A stretch of DNA of 64,000 nucleotides from JBHIKY01 sp042139015 (lineage in GTDB: Bacteria > Bacillota > Bacilli > Bacillales > Marinococcaceae): assembly GCF_042139015.1 (NCBI RefSeq), contig NZ_JBHIKY010000021.1:5736-69735 (forward strand), read 5' to 3'. This document shows, piece after piece, positions 48,498-57,517 of the stretch; the stretch's first letter is position 1, and every line of letters starts with the position of its first letter. The translations under genes and the position numbers were made by a program. A model generated the notes under the pieces. The model made no database searches. It worked only from the letters and a program-made list of their open reading frames with translations, and was not told where the DNA came from.

Positions 48498-51134
48498 ATG
48501 CATACATTTGTGCTCTCGTTAGAGGAAATTAATCAATCAAAGCTAAAAGAAGCAGGGGGAAAAGCGCTCAACCTTGGAAAAATCACCGGGCTTTCAGAAG
48601 TCAATGTACCTCCTGGCTTCTGCGTCAAAACGAACGCCTTCCAAAAGATGATGGAGGAAAATACAGAGATTCGCAGGCTGATTGACGAGTTAGCAGACTT
48701 GAAAATAGAAGAGCTAGGGAAAATCCGCAATCTCAGCTCAGAGATCCGTTCGGCTATTGAAACGGAAGCACTTTCACCTGATATAGCAGAGGAGATCATT
48801 AGCCTCCATCTTCAGTCAGGAATAGAGCATGCCTATGCAGTGCGGTCCAGTGCCACCACCGAGGATCTGCCGCACGCTTCGTTTGCCGGACAGCAGGATA
48901 CATACTTGAATGTAATTGGAAGAGAGGAGATTCTTAATCACGTTGTGAAATGCTGGGCCTCCCTTTTCACTGAAAGGGCGGTGATGTACCGAATACGAAA
49001 TGGGTTCGACCACCGTCTGATATATATGTCTGTTATTGTTCAACAGATGGTTATACCGGAAGCATCGGGCATTATGTTTACAGCTGATCCGGTCACCTCT
49101 AACCGTAAGGTATTATCTATTGATGCAAGCTTCGGGCTGGGAGAAGCCCTGGTCTCCGGTATCGTTTCAGCGGACAATTACCAGGTCCGGGAGCACAAAA
49201 TTAGTAATAAGAAAATTTCCACCAAGAAGACTGCGATCTGTGCCTTAAAGGAAGGAGGGACCGATGAAAAAAAGCTGGAACCGGAGTGGGAGCATAAGCA
49301 GGTGCTGACTAACGATCAGATTTTTCGGCTTGCACAGATAGGAAGAACGATAGAGACTTCTTTCGACTTCCCTCAAGATATCGAATGGTGCATAGCGGAT
49401 GATACATTTTATATTTTGCAGAGCCGCCCAATTACGACTCTTTATCCGCTTCCGGCTGCAGCCGATGGCGAGCTGCGGGTGTATATGTCCATGGGCCATC
49501 AGCAGATGATGACAGCGCCAATCAAACCGCTCGGCATGTCTTTTTTTAAGATTTTATCAAAGGATTTTACTCTACAGGAGGCGGGGGGAAGGTTGTTCGT
49601 TGATTTCACCCATGATCTCGCTTCCCCGATTGGGCGCAAGCTTTTACTTAACACCTTGGGCAAAAATGAACCATTGATGAAAAATTCATTTGAAAGCTTA
49701 ATCGCACGTAAGGATTTTATGAAAAGCCTGCCGCACGGGAAGAGAGTACTCAGCATGCAGACGGACGGGATATCGTTGTCCCTGTTCACTCAGGCAGTGA
49801 AAAACTACTATAAAAATGATCCTGCCATTATTCATCAGCAGATCGCTCTGAGTGAGTTATCGTTGAGCGAGTTGAAACGCCGTATTTCCCGCGTCTCAGG
49901 GGAGGAGCTCTTTGACTTTATTTTAGAAGACCATATTCGCTTAAAAAATGTACTGTATGACCCCCGAAGTCTCGGTATTATTATGGCTGGTCTATTTGCT
50001 TCCTACGAGATTAACAGCAGTATAGAAAAATGGCTCGGAGAAAAGAACGCTGCTAATACGCTGTCTCAATCGGTCCTTAACAACGTGACCTCCGAAATGG
50101 GGCTCGCTTTGTTGGATGTGGCAGATGCGGCGCGTGATTTTCCGGAGGTTCTTGCATTTTTCGAAAAGGGGGAATGGCCGTCTACAAAGAGTGATTTCTT
50201 TCGGAAGCTGTCCGAACTGAATGGCGGTCAGGCAGTCTGTGAGGCAATGGAGACATATCTAGAAAAATTCGGCATGCGCTGCAGTGGAGAAATTGATATC
50301 ACAAGAACTAGGTGGTTGGAGGATCCATCTGCTCTCGTGCCAATGATGCTCAGCAACATAAAAAACTTTGAACCGGGCGCGAGTGCAGACAAAATCGAAC
50401 AGGGGCGCCTGGAAGCAGAGCGGAAAGAACGGGATCTCTTAATTCGCCTCAAGAAGCTGCCCGGAGGTGCAAGAAAAGCTGCTAAAATGAAAAAAGTGAT
50501 CAGTGTTCTTCGTCATTTTACCGGATATCGGGAATACCCCAAATACGCTTTTATCTCGCGTTATTTTGTATATAAGGAAAGGCTCCTTGAAGAAGCGGGT
50601 ACACTCGTTGACAAAGGAATTCTACAAGAAAAAGAAGACATTTATTATCTCACCTTTGACGAACTTCGCGAGGCTGTCAGGACACATGCAGTGGACAGAA
50701 GCATAATCAGCGGGAGAAAGCAGAAATATGAAGAATACGACAAACTAAGACCGCCGCGCATTATCACATCCGAAGGGGAGTGTCTCACCGGTGAACTCAG
50801 TACAGAACACTTTCCTCAAGGGGCGGTGCCAGGTATCGCCGTTTCTTCCGGCGTTATTGAAGGCCGGGCAAGGGTAGTCTTACAAATGGAAGATGCAGAC
50901 ATCGAGGAGGGTGATATTCTGATTACACCCTTCACCGATCCCAGCTGGACACCACTTTTCGTCTCCATTAAAGGCTTAGTTACAGAGGTGGGCGGCCTGA
51001 TGACACACGGAGCAGTAATCGCACGTGAATACGGACTGCCGGCAGTCGTCGGAGTCGAAAATGCTACCTTAAGGATAAAAGATGGCCAGCGTATTCGAGT
51101 AAATGGCAGCGATGGCTACATTGAAATACTGTAG
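48498..51134 (+). CDS. rph: Rifampin-phosphotransferase-like / PEP-synthase-like enzyme
   Basis: An 878-residue three-domain enzyme. The N-terminal ATP-grasp part (GGKALNLGKI, YAVRSSATTEDLPHASFAGQ, VVQQMVIPEASGIMFTADPVT, PQDIEWCIADDTFYILQSRPIT) matches PEP synthase. The middle part is the long helical drug-binding-like domain and the C-terminus is the swivelling phosphohistidine domain, GGLMTHGAVIAREYG, with His837. This domain order and length fit rifamycin phosphotransferases (RPH, B. subtilis YvkC type), which inactivate rifampicin with ATP. The true PEP-synthase C-terminal barrel is absent. Resistance itself is not proven. Confidence 0.87.
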   Translation: MHTFVLSLEEINQSKLKEAGGKALNLGKITGLSEVNVPPGFCVKTNAFQKMMEENTEIRRLIDELADLKIEELGKIRNLSSEIRSAIETEALSPDIAEEIISLHLQSGIEHAYAVRSSATTEDLPHASFAGQQDTYLNVIGREEILNHVVKCWASLFTERAVMYRIRNGFDHRLIYMSVIVQQMVIPEASGIMFTADPVTSNRKVLSIDASFGLGEALVSGIVSADNYQVREHKISNKKISTKKTAICALKEGGTDEKKLEPEWEHKQVLTNDQIFRLAQIGRTIETSFDFPQDIEWCIADDTFYILQSRPITTLYPLPAAADGELRVYMSMGHQQMMTAPIKPLGMSFFKILSKDFTLQEAGGRLFVDFTHDLASPIGRKLLLNTLGKNEPLMKNSFESLIARKDFMKSLPHGKRVLSMQTDGISLSLFTQAVKNYYKNDPAIIHQQIALSELSLSELKRRISRVSGEELFDFILEDHIRLKNVLYDPRSLGIIMAGLFASYEINSSIEKWLGEKNAANTLSQSVLNNVTSEMGLALLDVADAARDFPEVLAFFEKGEWPSTKSDFFRKLSELNGGQAVCEAMETYLEKFGMRCSGEIDITRTRWLEDPSALVPMMLSNIKNFEPGASADKIEQGRLEAERKERDLLIRLKKLPGGARKAAKMKKVISVLRHFTGYREYPKYAFISRYFVYKERLLEEAGTLVDKGILQEKEDIYYLTFDELREAVRTHAVDRSIISGRKQKYEEYDKLRPPRIITSEGECLTGELSTEHFPQGAVPGIAVSSGVIEGRARVVLQMEDADIEEGDILITPFTDPSWTPLFVSIKGLVTEVGGLMTHGAVIAREYGLPAVVGVENATLRIKDGQRIRVNGSDGYIEIL

Positions 51135-51144
51135 GTAAGATTGA

Positions 51145-51170
51145 AAACAGAGCCCACTACAGCTCTGTTT
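51145..51170. terminator. Terminator between convergent rph and rpiB
   Basis: AAACAGAGC (51145-51153) pairs with GCTCTGTTT (51162-51170), T-rich downstream on the plus strand. It overlaps the last codon of the minus-strand rpiB gene, serving both directions. Confidence 0.7.
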
Positions 51171-51615
51171 ATCTATCGTTATCCATTTCTGCAAGCATCT
51201 CCACTCTTCGCCGAAAGGCTGGATCCGTGCTGAATTCCGCTTGTAAAAAGCTATCTATTAGATCAATTGCCAGTTTATATCCAACGATTTGCGCTCCAAG
51301 AACCATAACATTGACGTTGTCGTGCTCAACGCATTGGTGGGCTGAATAAACATCATGGCAAACGGCTGAGCGTATGCCTTTCATTTTATTAGCTGCTATG
51401 CTTGCGCCTACCCCAGTTCCACAGATCAGCAATGCCTTATCCGCTTGATGTTCTGTAACCGTGGTACAAACCTTTCTGGTAATGACCGGAAAATCAATAG
51501 GTTCCTCGCTGAACGTTCCAAAATCCGTAACCTCATGACCAAGAGATTTCAGGTGCTCTACGACCGTTGCTTTTAATGGAAATCCCGCATGATCTGCTCC
51601 TACTGTTATTTTCAT
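51169..51615 (-). CDS. rpiB: RpiB/LacA/LacB-family sugar-phosphate isomerase
   Basis: A 148-residue isomerase. ITVGADHAGFPLK, DFGTFSEEPIDFP, LICGTGVGASIAANKMKGIRSA and NVMVLGAQIVG are the family hallmarks; the Cys of ICGTG is the catalytic base. Substrates can be ribose-5-P, allose-6-P or galactose-6-P. The ATG at 51615 suits AAGGAGAG; ATG 51621 touches it. It follows a TRAP-permease relic on the same strand, so once was in a sugar or sugar-acid uptake operon. Confidence 0.88.
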   Translation of the reverse strand: MKITVGADHAGFPLKATVVEHLKSLGHEVTDFGTFSEEPIDFPVITRKVCTTVTEHQADKALLICGTGVGASIAANKMKGIRSAVCHDVYSAHQCVEHDNVNVMVLGAQIVGYKLAIDLIDSFLQAEFSTDPAFRRRVEMLAEMDNDR

Positions 51616-51628
51616 TTTCATCCTCTCC

Positions 51629-51801
51629 TTATCTACTATTTATTAACTCAGGCAGCCAGGTTGTCAATTCTGGAATTAAAATAACTAAGAGAAGTACTAT
51701 ACAGTTTGCAACAAAAAATGGAACAACATTTTTTATTACATTACCTATTTTCTCCTTGCTAATTGAAGTCACAATAAATAGAATAACTTCACTGAAGTGG
51801 T
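51629..51801 (-). pseudogene. C-terminal relic of a TRAP-type large permease (DctM)
   Basis: The minus strand in one frame reads SEVILFIVTSISKEKIGN followed by VIKNVVPFFVANCIVLLLV and ILIPELTTWLPELINS, then TAA (51631-51629). This is the C-terminal end of DctM-type TRAP permeases (hydrophobic helix and the P-LTTWLP end). About 50 of ~430 residues remain; an in-frame TAG lies just before. It ends 14 bases before rpiB, with which such permeases are often found. The remaining ~240 bases of the gap to the next gene hold nothing recognisable. Confidence 0.65.
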
Positions 51802-52040
51802 AAGTCTACTGATGTCTGAAGTCGTAGTTATTTTGATGTGGAGAACGAGAAAAATCAGAGTTGAACCTATAGGAATTAATTAAACAAGGGAAGCTCAGGT
51901 CTAGTTGTTTACTAGTCGCAGGCTCTCTCCAAGAAATCGAGTAGCGGCAGGCAGGGACTCCTCTAGAGAAAGCAGCTAAACCGCTGCCAATGAGACATGG
52001 TATAGTGAAGTGGAAAAAGAAGAAAAAGGAGTCGTTCTAT

Positions 52041-52457
52041 ATGCATAAAAATGATATAGATGCCATAACAATGAACACCATCCAAACAGCTAATGACTGG
52101 ATTACCCAAGCAAATAAACAGAATATAAGCAACGTGCTGGAACTAACGGACCCAAATATTAAAATCGCCGGGCCGCGCGGGGAAGTGACAGGGAGCCATG
52201 TTTTAGAAGAATGGCTTAAGCGGGCCAATCTGCAGTTAACCACCCTTACTACCTATGCCAAAAAAGATCGGGTGATGCTTGAGCAGCAAGGCCGGTGGTA
52301 CGGAGAGAATAATGAACTCGAGGGGGAAGCGGTTGTCTACACAGTAATCAAGGCAGCAGACGGAAAGGTGAATTATTTATCGCGTTATGACCGGAAACAC
52401 GAAGCGTTTGCTGATAGTCATCTAACAGAGGAGGATTTGCATAAAGCAGCGGACTAA
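52041..52457 (+). CDS. NTF2-like (SnoaL-type) small protein
   Basis: A 138-residue cone-shaped fold protein: NTIQTANDWITQANKQNISN, LELTDPNIKIAGPRGEVTGS, EEWLKRANLQL and YLSRYDRKHEAF. These resemble nuclear-transport-factor-2-like proteins. No catalytic set is evident and the role is unknown. The ATG at 52041 follows AAAAAGGAG; the frame extends to 51990 in Lys-rich sequence. The next gene follows within 20 bases. Confidence 0.75.
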   Translation: MHKNDIDAITMNTIQTANDWITQANKQNISNVLELTDPNIKIAGPRGEVTGSHVLEEWLKRANLQLTTLTTYAKKDRVMLEQQGRWYGENNELEGEAVVYTVIKAADGKVNYLSRYDRKHEAFADSHLTEEDLHKAAD

Positions 52458-52476
52458 CAGATGAATGGGGGAAAGA

Positions 52477-53094
52477 ATGCATGACAGAGTAGACCGCAGA
52501 TCGGGGAAGGTCGGCAGTAACGGGGGCAGTGTTCGGTGTCATCTTTATGGCTTTTTCGGAACGCTGTGGTCTATTACTGGATTGATGGGTCTGCTGGGCT
52601 GGGGGGCCCCTTTTTTGTCGTTTTTATTGCTTTTTCTTGGGATAGCATTTCTTGCTGGAGGAATGTCATTACTTACTCAGGCTCGAAGGCTGCCTAGTCA
52701 GCAGAGAGAGGAGGGGTATCGTCGCGGCAGACGAATCGTGCTTTGGTTTAACATCATTTTTATTGTCCAGGGACTCGCTGTCGGTACGACAATCGTAATT
52801 TGTAATACCATTGGCCGCACGGAAATGATTCCTGCGGTCATTGCCCTCATGGTCGGTATACATTTCATTCCCCTTGCTTACCTTTTTCAGGTCCGCCTCT
52901 ACTACGCTACTGGAATTCTTATTTGTGGTACTGCTGTTTTATCCTTATTCCTCCCGTCCCAAATTCAATTCGGAGAACATCTGATTATCCCACAGCTTTC
53001 GATACTTGGTTTCGGAGGAGCACTTATTTTGTGGGTTACAGGTCTGCTTATCTGGAAAACTGCAAATCGATCGTTAAAAATACCCGGAAAATAG
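52477..53094 (+). CDS. Multi-pass membrane protein, unknown
   Basis: A 205-residue membrane protein with a short basic N-terminus and about six predicted spans (LYGFFGTLWSITGLMGLLGW, FLSFLLLFLGIAFLAGGMSL, IVLWFNIIFIVQGLAVGTTI, IPAVIALMVGIHFIPLAYLF, and two C-terminal ones). Arg-rich loop QARRLPSQQREEGYRRGRR in between. I do not recognise the family with confidence (it resembles small Bacillus YoaI/DUF7010-type proteins). Coupled to the NTF2-like gene by proximity. ATG 52477 with GGGGGAAAG upstream; ATG 52465 is the alternative. Confidence 0.65.
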   Translation: MHDRVDRRSGKVGSNGGSVRCHLYGFFGTLWSITGLMGLLGWGAPFLSFLLLFLGIAFLAGGMSLLTQARRLPSQQREEGYRRGRRIVLWFNIIFIVQGLAVGTTIVICNTIGRTEMIPAVIALMVGIHFIPLAYLFQVRLYYATGILICGTAVLSLFLPSQIQFGEHLIIPQLSILGFGGALILWVTGLLIWKTANRSLKIPGK

Positions 53095-53115
53095 GGAACC
53101 CTATCCAGTCACGAC

Positions 53116-53461
53116 AATGAATGTAACCTCTACCATTCAGGAGCCGTTGAATCTTTCCTCTGTCGATCAGGGTATAAATTGAATTGAAGAATTGCATGGA
53201 CAGGGGAAGGCGGCATTGAAAATGTAGAAGTCAGTGTAGATGGCGGGGCAAGCTGACAGAATGTCTGCCTGGACAAGCAGCCTCTCGAGCCATACACATG
53301 GACGGCGTGGTATATGGAATGGGAGCCTTCTGAAAAAGGAGAATATACGATTCTCTCTAAGGCGTCTGATTCCGCAGGCCGCCGTCAGTCTGACAAGCCG
53401 GAGAGGAATGAAAAGGGGGTACGGGTACAACGCGGTATCCCGAATTACGGTGAAGGTTAAG
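53116..53461 (+). pseudogene. Sulfite-oxidase-family C-terminal domain relic
   Basis: The region reads, with breaks, NVTSTIQEPLNLSS, then RIAWTGEGGIENVEVSVDGGAS, a TGA where Trp is expected, QNVCLDKQPLEPYTWTAWYM, EWEPSEKGEYTILSKASDSAG, RRQSDKPERNEKG and, after a frameshift, YGYNAVSRITVKVK. This is the Mo-co oxidoreductase dimerisation domain of YedY/sulfite-oxidase-like enzymes. The molybdenum-binding domain is absent. At least two frameshifts and one nonsense codon, so dead. It fills the gap between the membrane protein and the hpaB-type gene. Confidence 0.78.
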
Positions 53462-53476
53462 TGAGGTTGATAAAGG

Positions 53477-54922
53477 TCAGTTATCAGCTTTGAGAAACTG
53501 GTTTTCCACTCTCTGCATAAGATCCTTGCGCTCGTATGAATGGTAAAGCATACTTTTTAATCGGACAGGATCGCCGAAGAAATAACGCTCGTAAAGTATT
53601 TGCCTTGACCCAAAGGCACTCATACTTGTATCCCACGCCAGTCGAAACAGCTTTACCCGGTCACTGGCATTGTTCCCGGCGGATGGTAAGTATTGTTTCA
53701 AATCTGTTTTAATGCCGGATTGAAAGTCTTTTTCTGCAGGAATTGTTACCATTCCGCTTGCTCCTAGAAGCTGAAGAATTTCTGTGAGTCTCGGATATAA
53801 AGAAGGAAATGTAGTAATGGCTGCCTGAAGTGGATTTCCGTCCGGAAGCATGTAGCCGTTGTGACTATATGCTCCTGCTTCTGAAGCTGTTAAAAACGCT
53901 CTCATTGTCTCAAGTGCAATAATAATGTCTGCAATTTTTTCTTGAACATGCTGATACTCGCCGGATTTTATCGTATCAACAAGTAATTGGGCAACACCCA
54001 GAATAAATTCCACTTTTACCACCTGGCGTGAAACCACCTGATGTAACGCCAGGCGGGTGTATGCTCCCTTCGTGGCTAACGCATCGGAAACTGAAATATT
54101 ATCATAATAAAATACACGCTCCCACGGAACGAGGACATGATCAAATACAACCAGCGCATCGTTTTCTTCAAAACGCGCCCCCAGCGGCGAATCAAACGTC
54201 GACTCTGATTGAGTGAAGGGTTGTCTGCATATGAATTTTACCCCTTTTGTATTGCTTGGAATCGTAAACGAATAAGAATATGATTTATCAATCATGCCTC
54301 CCGTTGAATAAACGAGAAGTTCATCGGTTATACCCCCTTGCGTCGCCAAAAGCTTGGCTCCGTTAATCACAATTCCTTTCTTATTCCGTTCTATAATTTT
54401 TGCAGAGACCGTGTCCTCGGAGCTGTTAAATAGTTGGGAGGAAGAGCGGTTCACCTGCGGATTTTTAAAAGTATGGGTAAACGACCAATCCTGTTCCCGC
54501 GCCTTTTCATAAATGGCAAGCACATGATCAGGGAAACAATTTTTATTTTCTTGAAATATGGAGAGGGAAACCACTAGTGACACTAATACAGTGTTCATAT
54601 AATCGGGGCTTCTCCCCATCATTCCACCATTTGTTTTTGCCCACTCCTGAATCATCAGTCGTCTCTGCCTTAAATCCTCTTTTGTTCTTGGAAGTAAGAA
54701 AGAGGTGCCGACGCTCTCGCCGGTCGAAGGAGAAGGAAAGGTCATGACCTCCTTTAGCTTTTTGTCATACTGCAGGTCATATAACGCTGCCTGGCTCTTC
54801 ACAACGCCTTTAAAAGAAGCATGTTCCGATATTAGACCATTTACCTTTTCCCCATCAATCCATACCTCACTATGCAAGTGATTAATTCTCTTTATATATT
54901 CTGCCCCATTGATAGCAGCCAT
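53477..54922 (-). CDS. 4-hydroxyphenylacetate 3-hydroxylase-family flavin monooxygenase (HpaB-type)
   Basis: A 481-residue acyl-CoA-dehydrogenase-fold monooxygenase. Family marks: EYIKRINHLHSEVWIDGEKV, PRTKEDLRQRRLMIQEWAK, GRSPDYMNTVLVSL, NPQVNRSS, GAKLLATQGGITDELLVYS and VPWERVFYYDN. Members use reduced flavin from a separate reductase (HpaC) to ortho-hydroxylate phenols; no reductase gene is adjacent. The ATG at 54922 follows GAGGTG by six bases; GTG 54931 is the alternative. It is a single gene convergent with the sulfite-oxidase relic. Confidence 0.88.
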   Translation of the reverse strand: MAAINGAEYIKRINHLHSEVWIDGEKVNGLISEHASFKGVVKSQAALYDLQYDKKLKEVMTFPSPSTGESVGTSFLLPRTKEDLRQRRLMIQEWAKTNGGMMGRSPDYMNTVLVSLVVSLSIFQENKNCFPDHVLAIYEKAREQDWSFTHTFKNPQVNRSSSQLFNSSEDTVSAKIIERNKKGIVINGAKLLATQGGITDELLVYSTGGMIDKSYSYSFTIPSNTKGVKFICRQPFTQSESTFDSPLGARFEENDALVVFDHVLVPWERVFYYDNISVSDALATKGAYTRLALHQVVSRQVVKVEFILGVAQLLVDTIKSGEYQHVQEKIADIIIALETMRAFLTASEAGAYSHNGYMLPDGNPLQAAITTFPSLYPRLTEILQLLGASGMVTIPAEKDFQSGIKTDLKQYLPSAGNNASDRVKLFRLAWDTSMSAFGSRQILYERYFFGDPVRLKSMLYHSYERKDLMQRVENQFLKADN

Positions 54923-55111
54923 TTGCTTCACCTCTTTGTTACGATTGGAGATCCGCCGCTTCTTTTCTACAATATTTAATTCCTGAGAAAAGTATGCTAC
55001 TAACTCATGAGAGGTTTACTATGAGAAACCATCCTTGAGTAATTTAGAATAAAAAAGAACATATACTGTGTAACTGAGGTAAGGCTTAAGCAGGGGGAGG
55101 GACAATAGAAC

Positions 55112-55660
55112 ATGATGTTTGTACCGCTCAAAACAGATGGATATTACTTTATGAAAGTGATCGATTTGTACTGCCGCCTTTTTGGAGCGGACCCGCGGGG
55201 GATAGCTTCACAAATTCGCCAGCATGCAGCGTATCCACAGTATAAGGGCTACATAGCACTCAGCGGCAAACAGACCGTCGGATATATTTACGGCTATACC
55301 TCCATGAAGGGTCAGGGTTATCATGAGCTGCTTGCTGCTCATTTACAAGAAGCAGCCGGCTGGCTGACAGACTGTATGGAAGTAGCCGAGCTTGGCGTAC
55401 ATCCAGGCTTTCGAAGACAGGGGACAGCCCAGAAGCTTCTTGATCTTCTGTTTGATCAGAGGCAGGAAAATAAAGCTGTATTAACCGTACGTAAAAATAA
55501 CTACAACGCTTTTGCATTTTACAAAAAACGGGGCTGGGAGGTGATTCGCGAAGGCTTTTATCCTAACACGGCAAACGAATTTATCATTATGGGAAAGCAT
55601 TTGAGAAAAATGACCCTCAGCTTGGAAAGTCCTAGTGTAAAGAAGGCATCCAAAGATTGA
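55112..55660 (+). CDS. GNAT-family N-acetyltransferase
   Basis: A 182-residue acetyltransferase with an N-terminal extension (FVPLKTDGYYFMKVIDLYCR) before the GNAT core. Acetyl-CoA loop: ELGVHPGFRRQGTAQKLLDLL (about residues 96-116), then LTVRKNNYNAFAFYKKRGWEVI. The extension resembles those of YkwB/RimI-like enzymes. Substrate unknown. The start ATGATG follows GGGGGAGGG. Confidence 0.82.
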   Translation: MMFVPLKTDGYYFMKVIDLYCRLFGADPRGIASQIRQHAAYPQYKGYIALSGKQTVGYIYGYTSMKGQGYHELLAAHLQEAAGWLTDCMEVAELGVHPGFRRQGTAQKLLDLLFDQRQENKAVLTVRKNNYNAFAFYKKRGWEVIREGFYPNTANEFIIMGKHLRKMTLSLESPSVKKASKD

Positions 55661-55740
55661 TGTACAGGAGGAATTTGCATGCTATCATTATATTGAAAAA
55701 ATGCAGGCTTGCAAGTAAATAAGAAAAGCTGGTGATATAT

Positions 55741-56094
55741 ATGATTAATTATGATGGCCGAACCTTTGTATCAAAGTTTAATTCGTTTAATGGAGAGGTT
55801 TCTTCCAGTACATATTTTCACTATAAACAGGAAGACAATATGCTTACAGCGGATTATTCTGGAGGGGAAATTGTTACAGGGAGAATCATCGGTCTTGTTC
55901 ATGATGACGGAACCCTGGCTTTCCGCTACAATCATATTACTTCAGCGCGCGAACTCCGCGGCGGAGAATGTACCTCCACGCCGAAAATATTAAAGGATGG
56001 CCGCATCAGACTTCATGAAAACTGGAAATGGCTGGATAAAGAACAGCTTACCGGGCACTCCATCGTTGAGGAAGTCCAGAAGAAATACGTATGA
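55741..56094 (+). CDS. Small conserved protein, N-acetylglutamate-synthase-like annotation
   Basis: A 117-residue soluble beta-rich protein: INYDGRTFVSKFNSFNGEVS, YFHYKQEDNMLTADYSGGE, RYNHITSARELRGGECTSTPKILKDGRIRLHENWKWLD. Proteins of this length and pattern are widespread in Bacilli and often labelled n-acetylglutamate synthase without evidence; no catalytic motif is visible. The real role is unknown. The ATG at 55741 follows GCTGGTG; an ATG at 55732 is possible. Confidence 0.75.
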   Translation: MINYDGRTFVSKFNSFNGEVSSSTYFHYKQEDNMLTADYSGGEIVTGRIIGLVHDDGTLAFRYNHITSARELRGGECTSTPKILKDGRIRLHENWKWLDKEQLTGHSIVEEVQKKYV

Positions 56095-56095
56095 A

Positions 56096-56130
56096 AAAGG
56101 GACCTCCAACAGCATTGGAGGTCCCTTTAT
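56096..56130. terminator. Bidirectional terminator
   Basis: AAAGGGACCTCC (56096-56107) pairs perfectly with GGAGGTCCCTTT (56117-56128), with A runs to the left and T/A to the right. It ends both the small gene and the convergent LysM gene. Confidence 0.85.
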
Positions 56131-56134
56131 TAAC

Positions 56135-56929
56135 TTAAAAATAAACTCGAACCCGTACTAGATCCTGAATACTTCCATCGTTCGCACTTCTTGTATACAC
56201 CCAGAGTTCTCCCGTGCTGGAAGTTGGCTGTCGGTCAAACGGTACTGTCGTCGAAAAATTTCCATAGATCGGACCGGCGGCATCAGCTGTCGTAAATCGT
56301 TCATTTGAAACAATTATTCCGTTATCATCACGCAGCTGATGAAGCACATTCGCTTCAAACGCACGCGCCTGCCCTTCAAGTCTTTGGCCGGAAGAAAAAC
56401 GGATACCGGGATAAGGTGAACAGACAACGATATTTCTTGAAGTTGGCAGTGGGAGCAGTAAGTGGTACTCCGGCCAGATGACATCCTCCTGGTACCCCGG
56501 CCTGCCAAGATTTGCTCTTGTTATGCTGCTGAGTGGAATGGCGAATCTCCTTGAAATGGCAAAAAGCGTATCTCCAGATTGGATTCGATAAATAAACGTC
56601 GGAACTATCAACTGCTGGTCAGGAAAAATAACATTCGGATTCTGTAATTGATTGACTCCGGCTACTAAATCCACAAAGGTGCTGAACCTTGTAGAAATGC
56701 TGCTGATCGTATCGCCGCGATTGACCACATAAACTGATTCCCCTGGAATAGAAGGACTTGGAACGACGAGTACATCTCCTGGAAAGATCAGACCTGGATC
56801 AGTAACAGGATCATAAAGGTGGTTGGCCCGTTCAACCGCCTCCACGCTGCTGCCATATCTCCGTGCAATAGAATACAATGTATCCCCCGAGCGGACCTTG
56901 TAAATATAATGTTTTTCATTAACAATCAC
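56135..56929 (-). CDS. Triple-LysM protein with Gmad2 domain
   Basis: A 264-residue protein with three LysM modules, YKVRSGDTLYSIARRYGSS (about residue 9), VYVVNRGDTISSISTRFST (about 66) and YRIQSGDTLFAISRRFAIP (about 113), and a C-terminal Ig-like Gmad2 domain (NIVVCSPYPGIRFSSGQRLEG to the end, about residues 165-264). LysM binds peptidoglycan glycan chains; Gmad2 domains occur in spore-germination and cell-surface proteins. There is no signal peptide, a situation known for spore-coat LysM proteins that are assembled in the mother cell. GTG start after GGGGAGAG. Confidence 0.85.
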   Translation of the reverse strand: MIVNEKHYIYKVRSGDTLYSIARRYGSSVEAVERANHLYDPVTDPGLIFPGDVLVVPSPSIPGESVYVVNRGDTISSISTRFSTFVDLVAGVNQLQNPNVIFPDQQLIVPTFIYRIQSGDTLFAISRRFAIPLSSITRANLGRPGYQEDVIWPEYHLLLPLPTSRNIVVCSPYPGIRFSSGQRLEGQARAFEANVLHQLRDDNGIIVSNERFTTADAAGPIYGNFSTTVPFDRQPTSSTGELWVYTRSANDGSIQDLVRVRVYF

Positions 56930-57060
56930 TTTACATCACTCTCCCCCTATAAGAATATGAATCTAAGTGATTCTTTATATCCTATAGAAAGGGTAAGTGG
57001 TTGGTAATCAGCGGTTTTTTTCGAGAACGAACAAACCTGATAGGAAGGAATGATAGGAAA

Positions 57061-57516
57061 ATGAACTCTTCACACAAAGGGCTTCACCGCCACAAAGCAT
57101 TGCATCCCTTATCGCATGATCACCACCGTGCACTATTTACAGCCCTGAACTTAAAAAGGGCCGGAACAGAGGCGTCTCGTTTTTCAACGACGGAAGTAAA
57201 GGAGGATACGATTTATTTTTGGACCACTGATGGAAATACGCATTTCCAGAATGAAGAAGAAGTACTGCTTCCTGTATTTGCGGAATATGCCTCTGTAAAC
57301 CAGAAAGACATTCAACAGATGCTCATTGAGCATGTAGAGATCCGGTCGGCGATGCAGAAGCTCTGCCGGGACCGGGAAGCCTTTACAACTGATCAGTTAA
57401 ATGAGCTTGGGAGTCTGCTCGAGGAGCACATCCGCAGAGAAGAAAGAGTCATTTTTCCAATGATTGAACAGGCATTGCCGGAAGAAAGAATCTCAAAGCT
57501 TGTCTTCAAAAAATAA
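57061..57516 (+). CDS. Hemerythrin-like (HHE) domain protein
   Basis: A 151-residue four-helix protein. Iron-binding His/Glu positions: HPLSHDHHRAL (about residues 16-26), NTHFQNEEEVLLPVF, MLIEHVEIR and LLEEHIRREERVIFP, which is the complete non-haem di-iron set. Functions include oxygen or nitric-oxide sensing and iron storage; none is specified here. The ATG at 57061 follows AGGA; a longer frame to 57001 lacks a better site. Confidence 0.82.
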   Translation: MNSSHKGLHRHKALHPLSHDHHRALFTALNLKRAGTEASRFSTTEVKEDTIYFWTTDGNTHFQNEEEVLLPVFAEYASVNQKDIQQMLIEHVEIRSAMQKLCRDREAFTTDQLNELGSLLEEHIRREERVIFPMIEQALPEERISKLVFKK

Positions 57517-57517
57517 T

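Noticed and set aside
48498..51134. Housekeeping PEP synthase
   Set aside because: The length and the C-terminal phosphohistidine domain order fit rifampin phosphotransferases; the PEP-binding C-terminal barrel of PEP synthase is absent.
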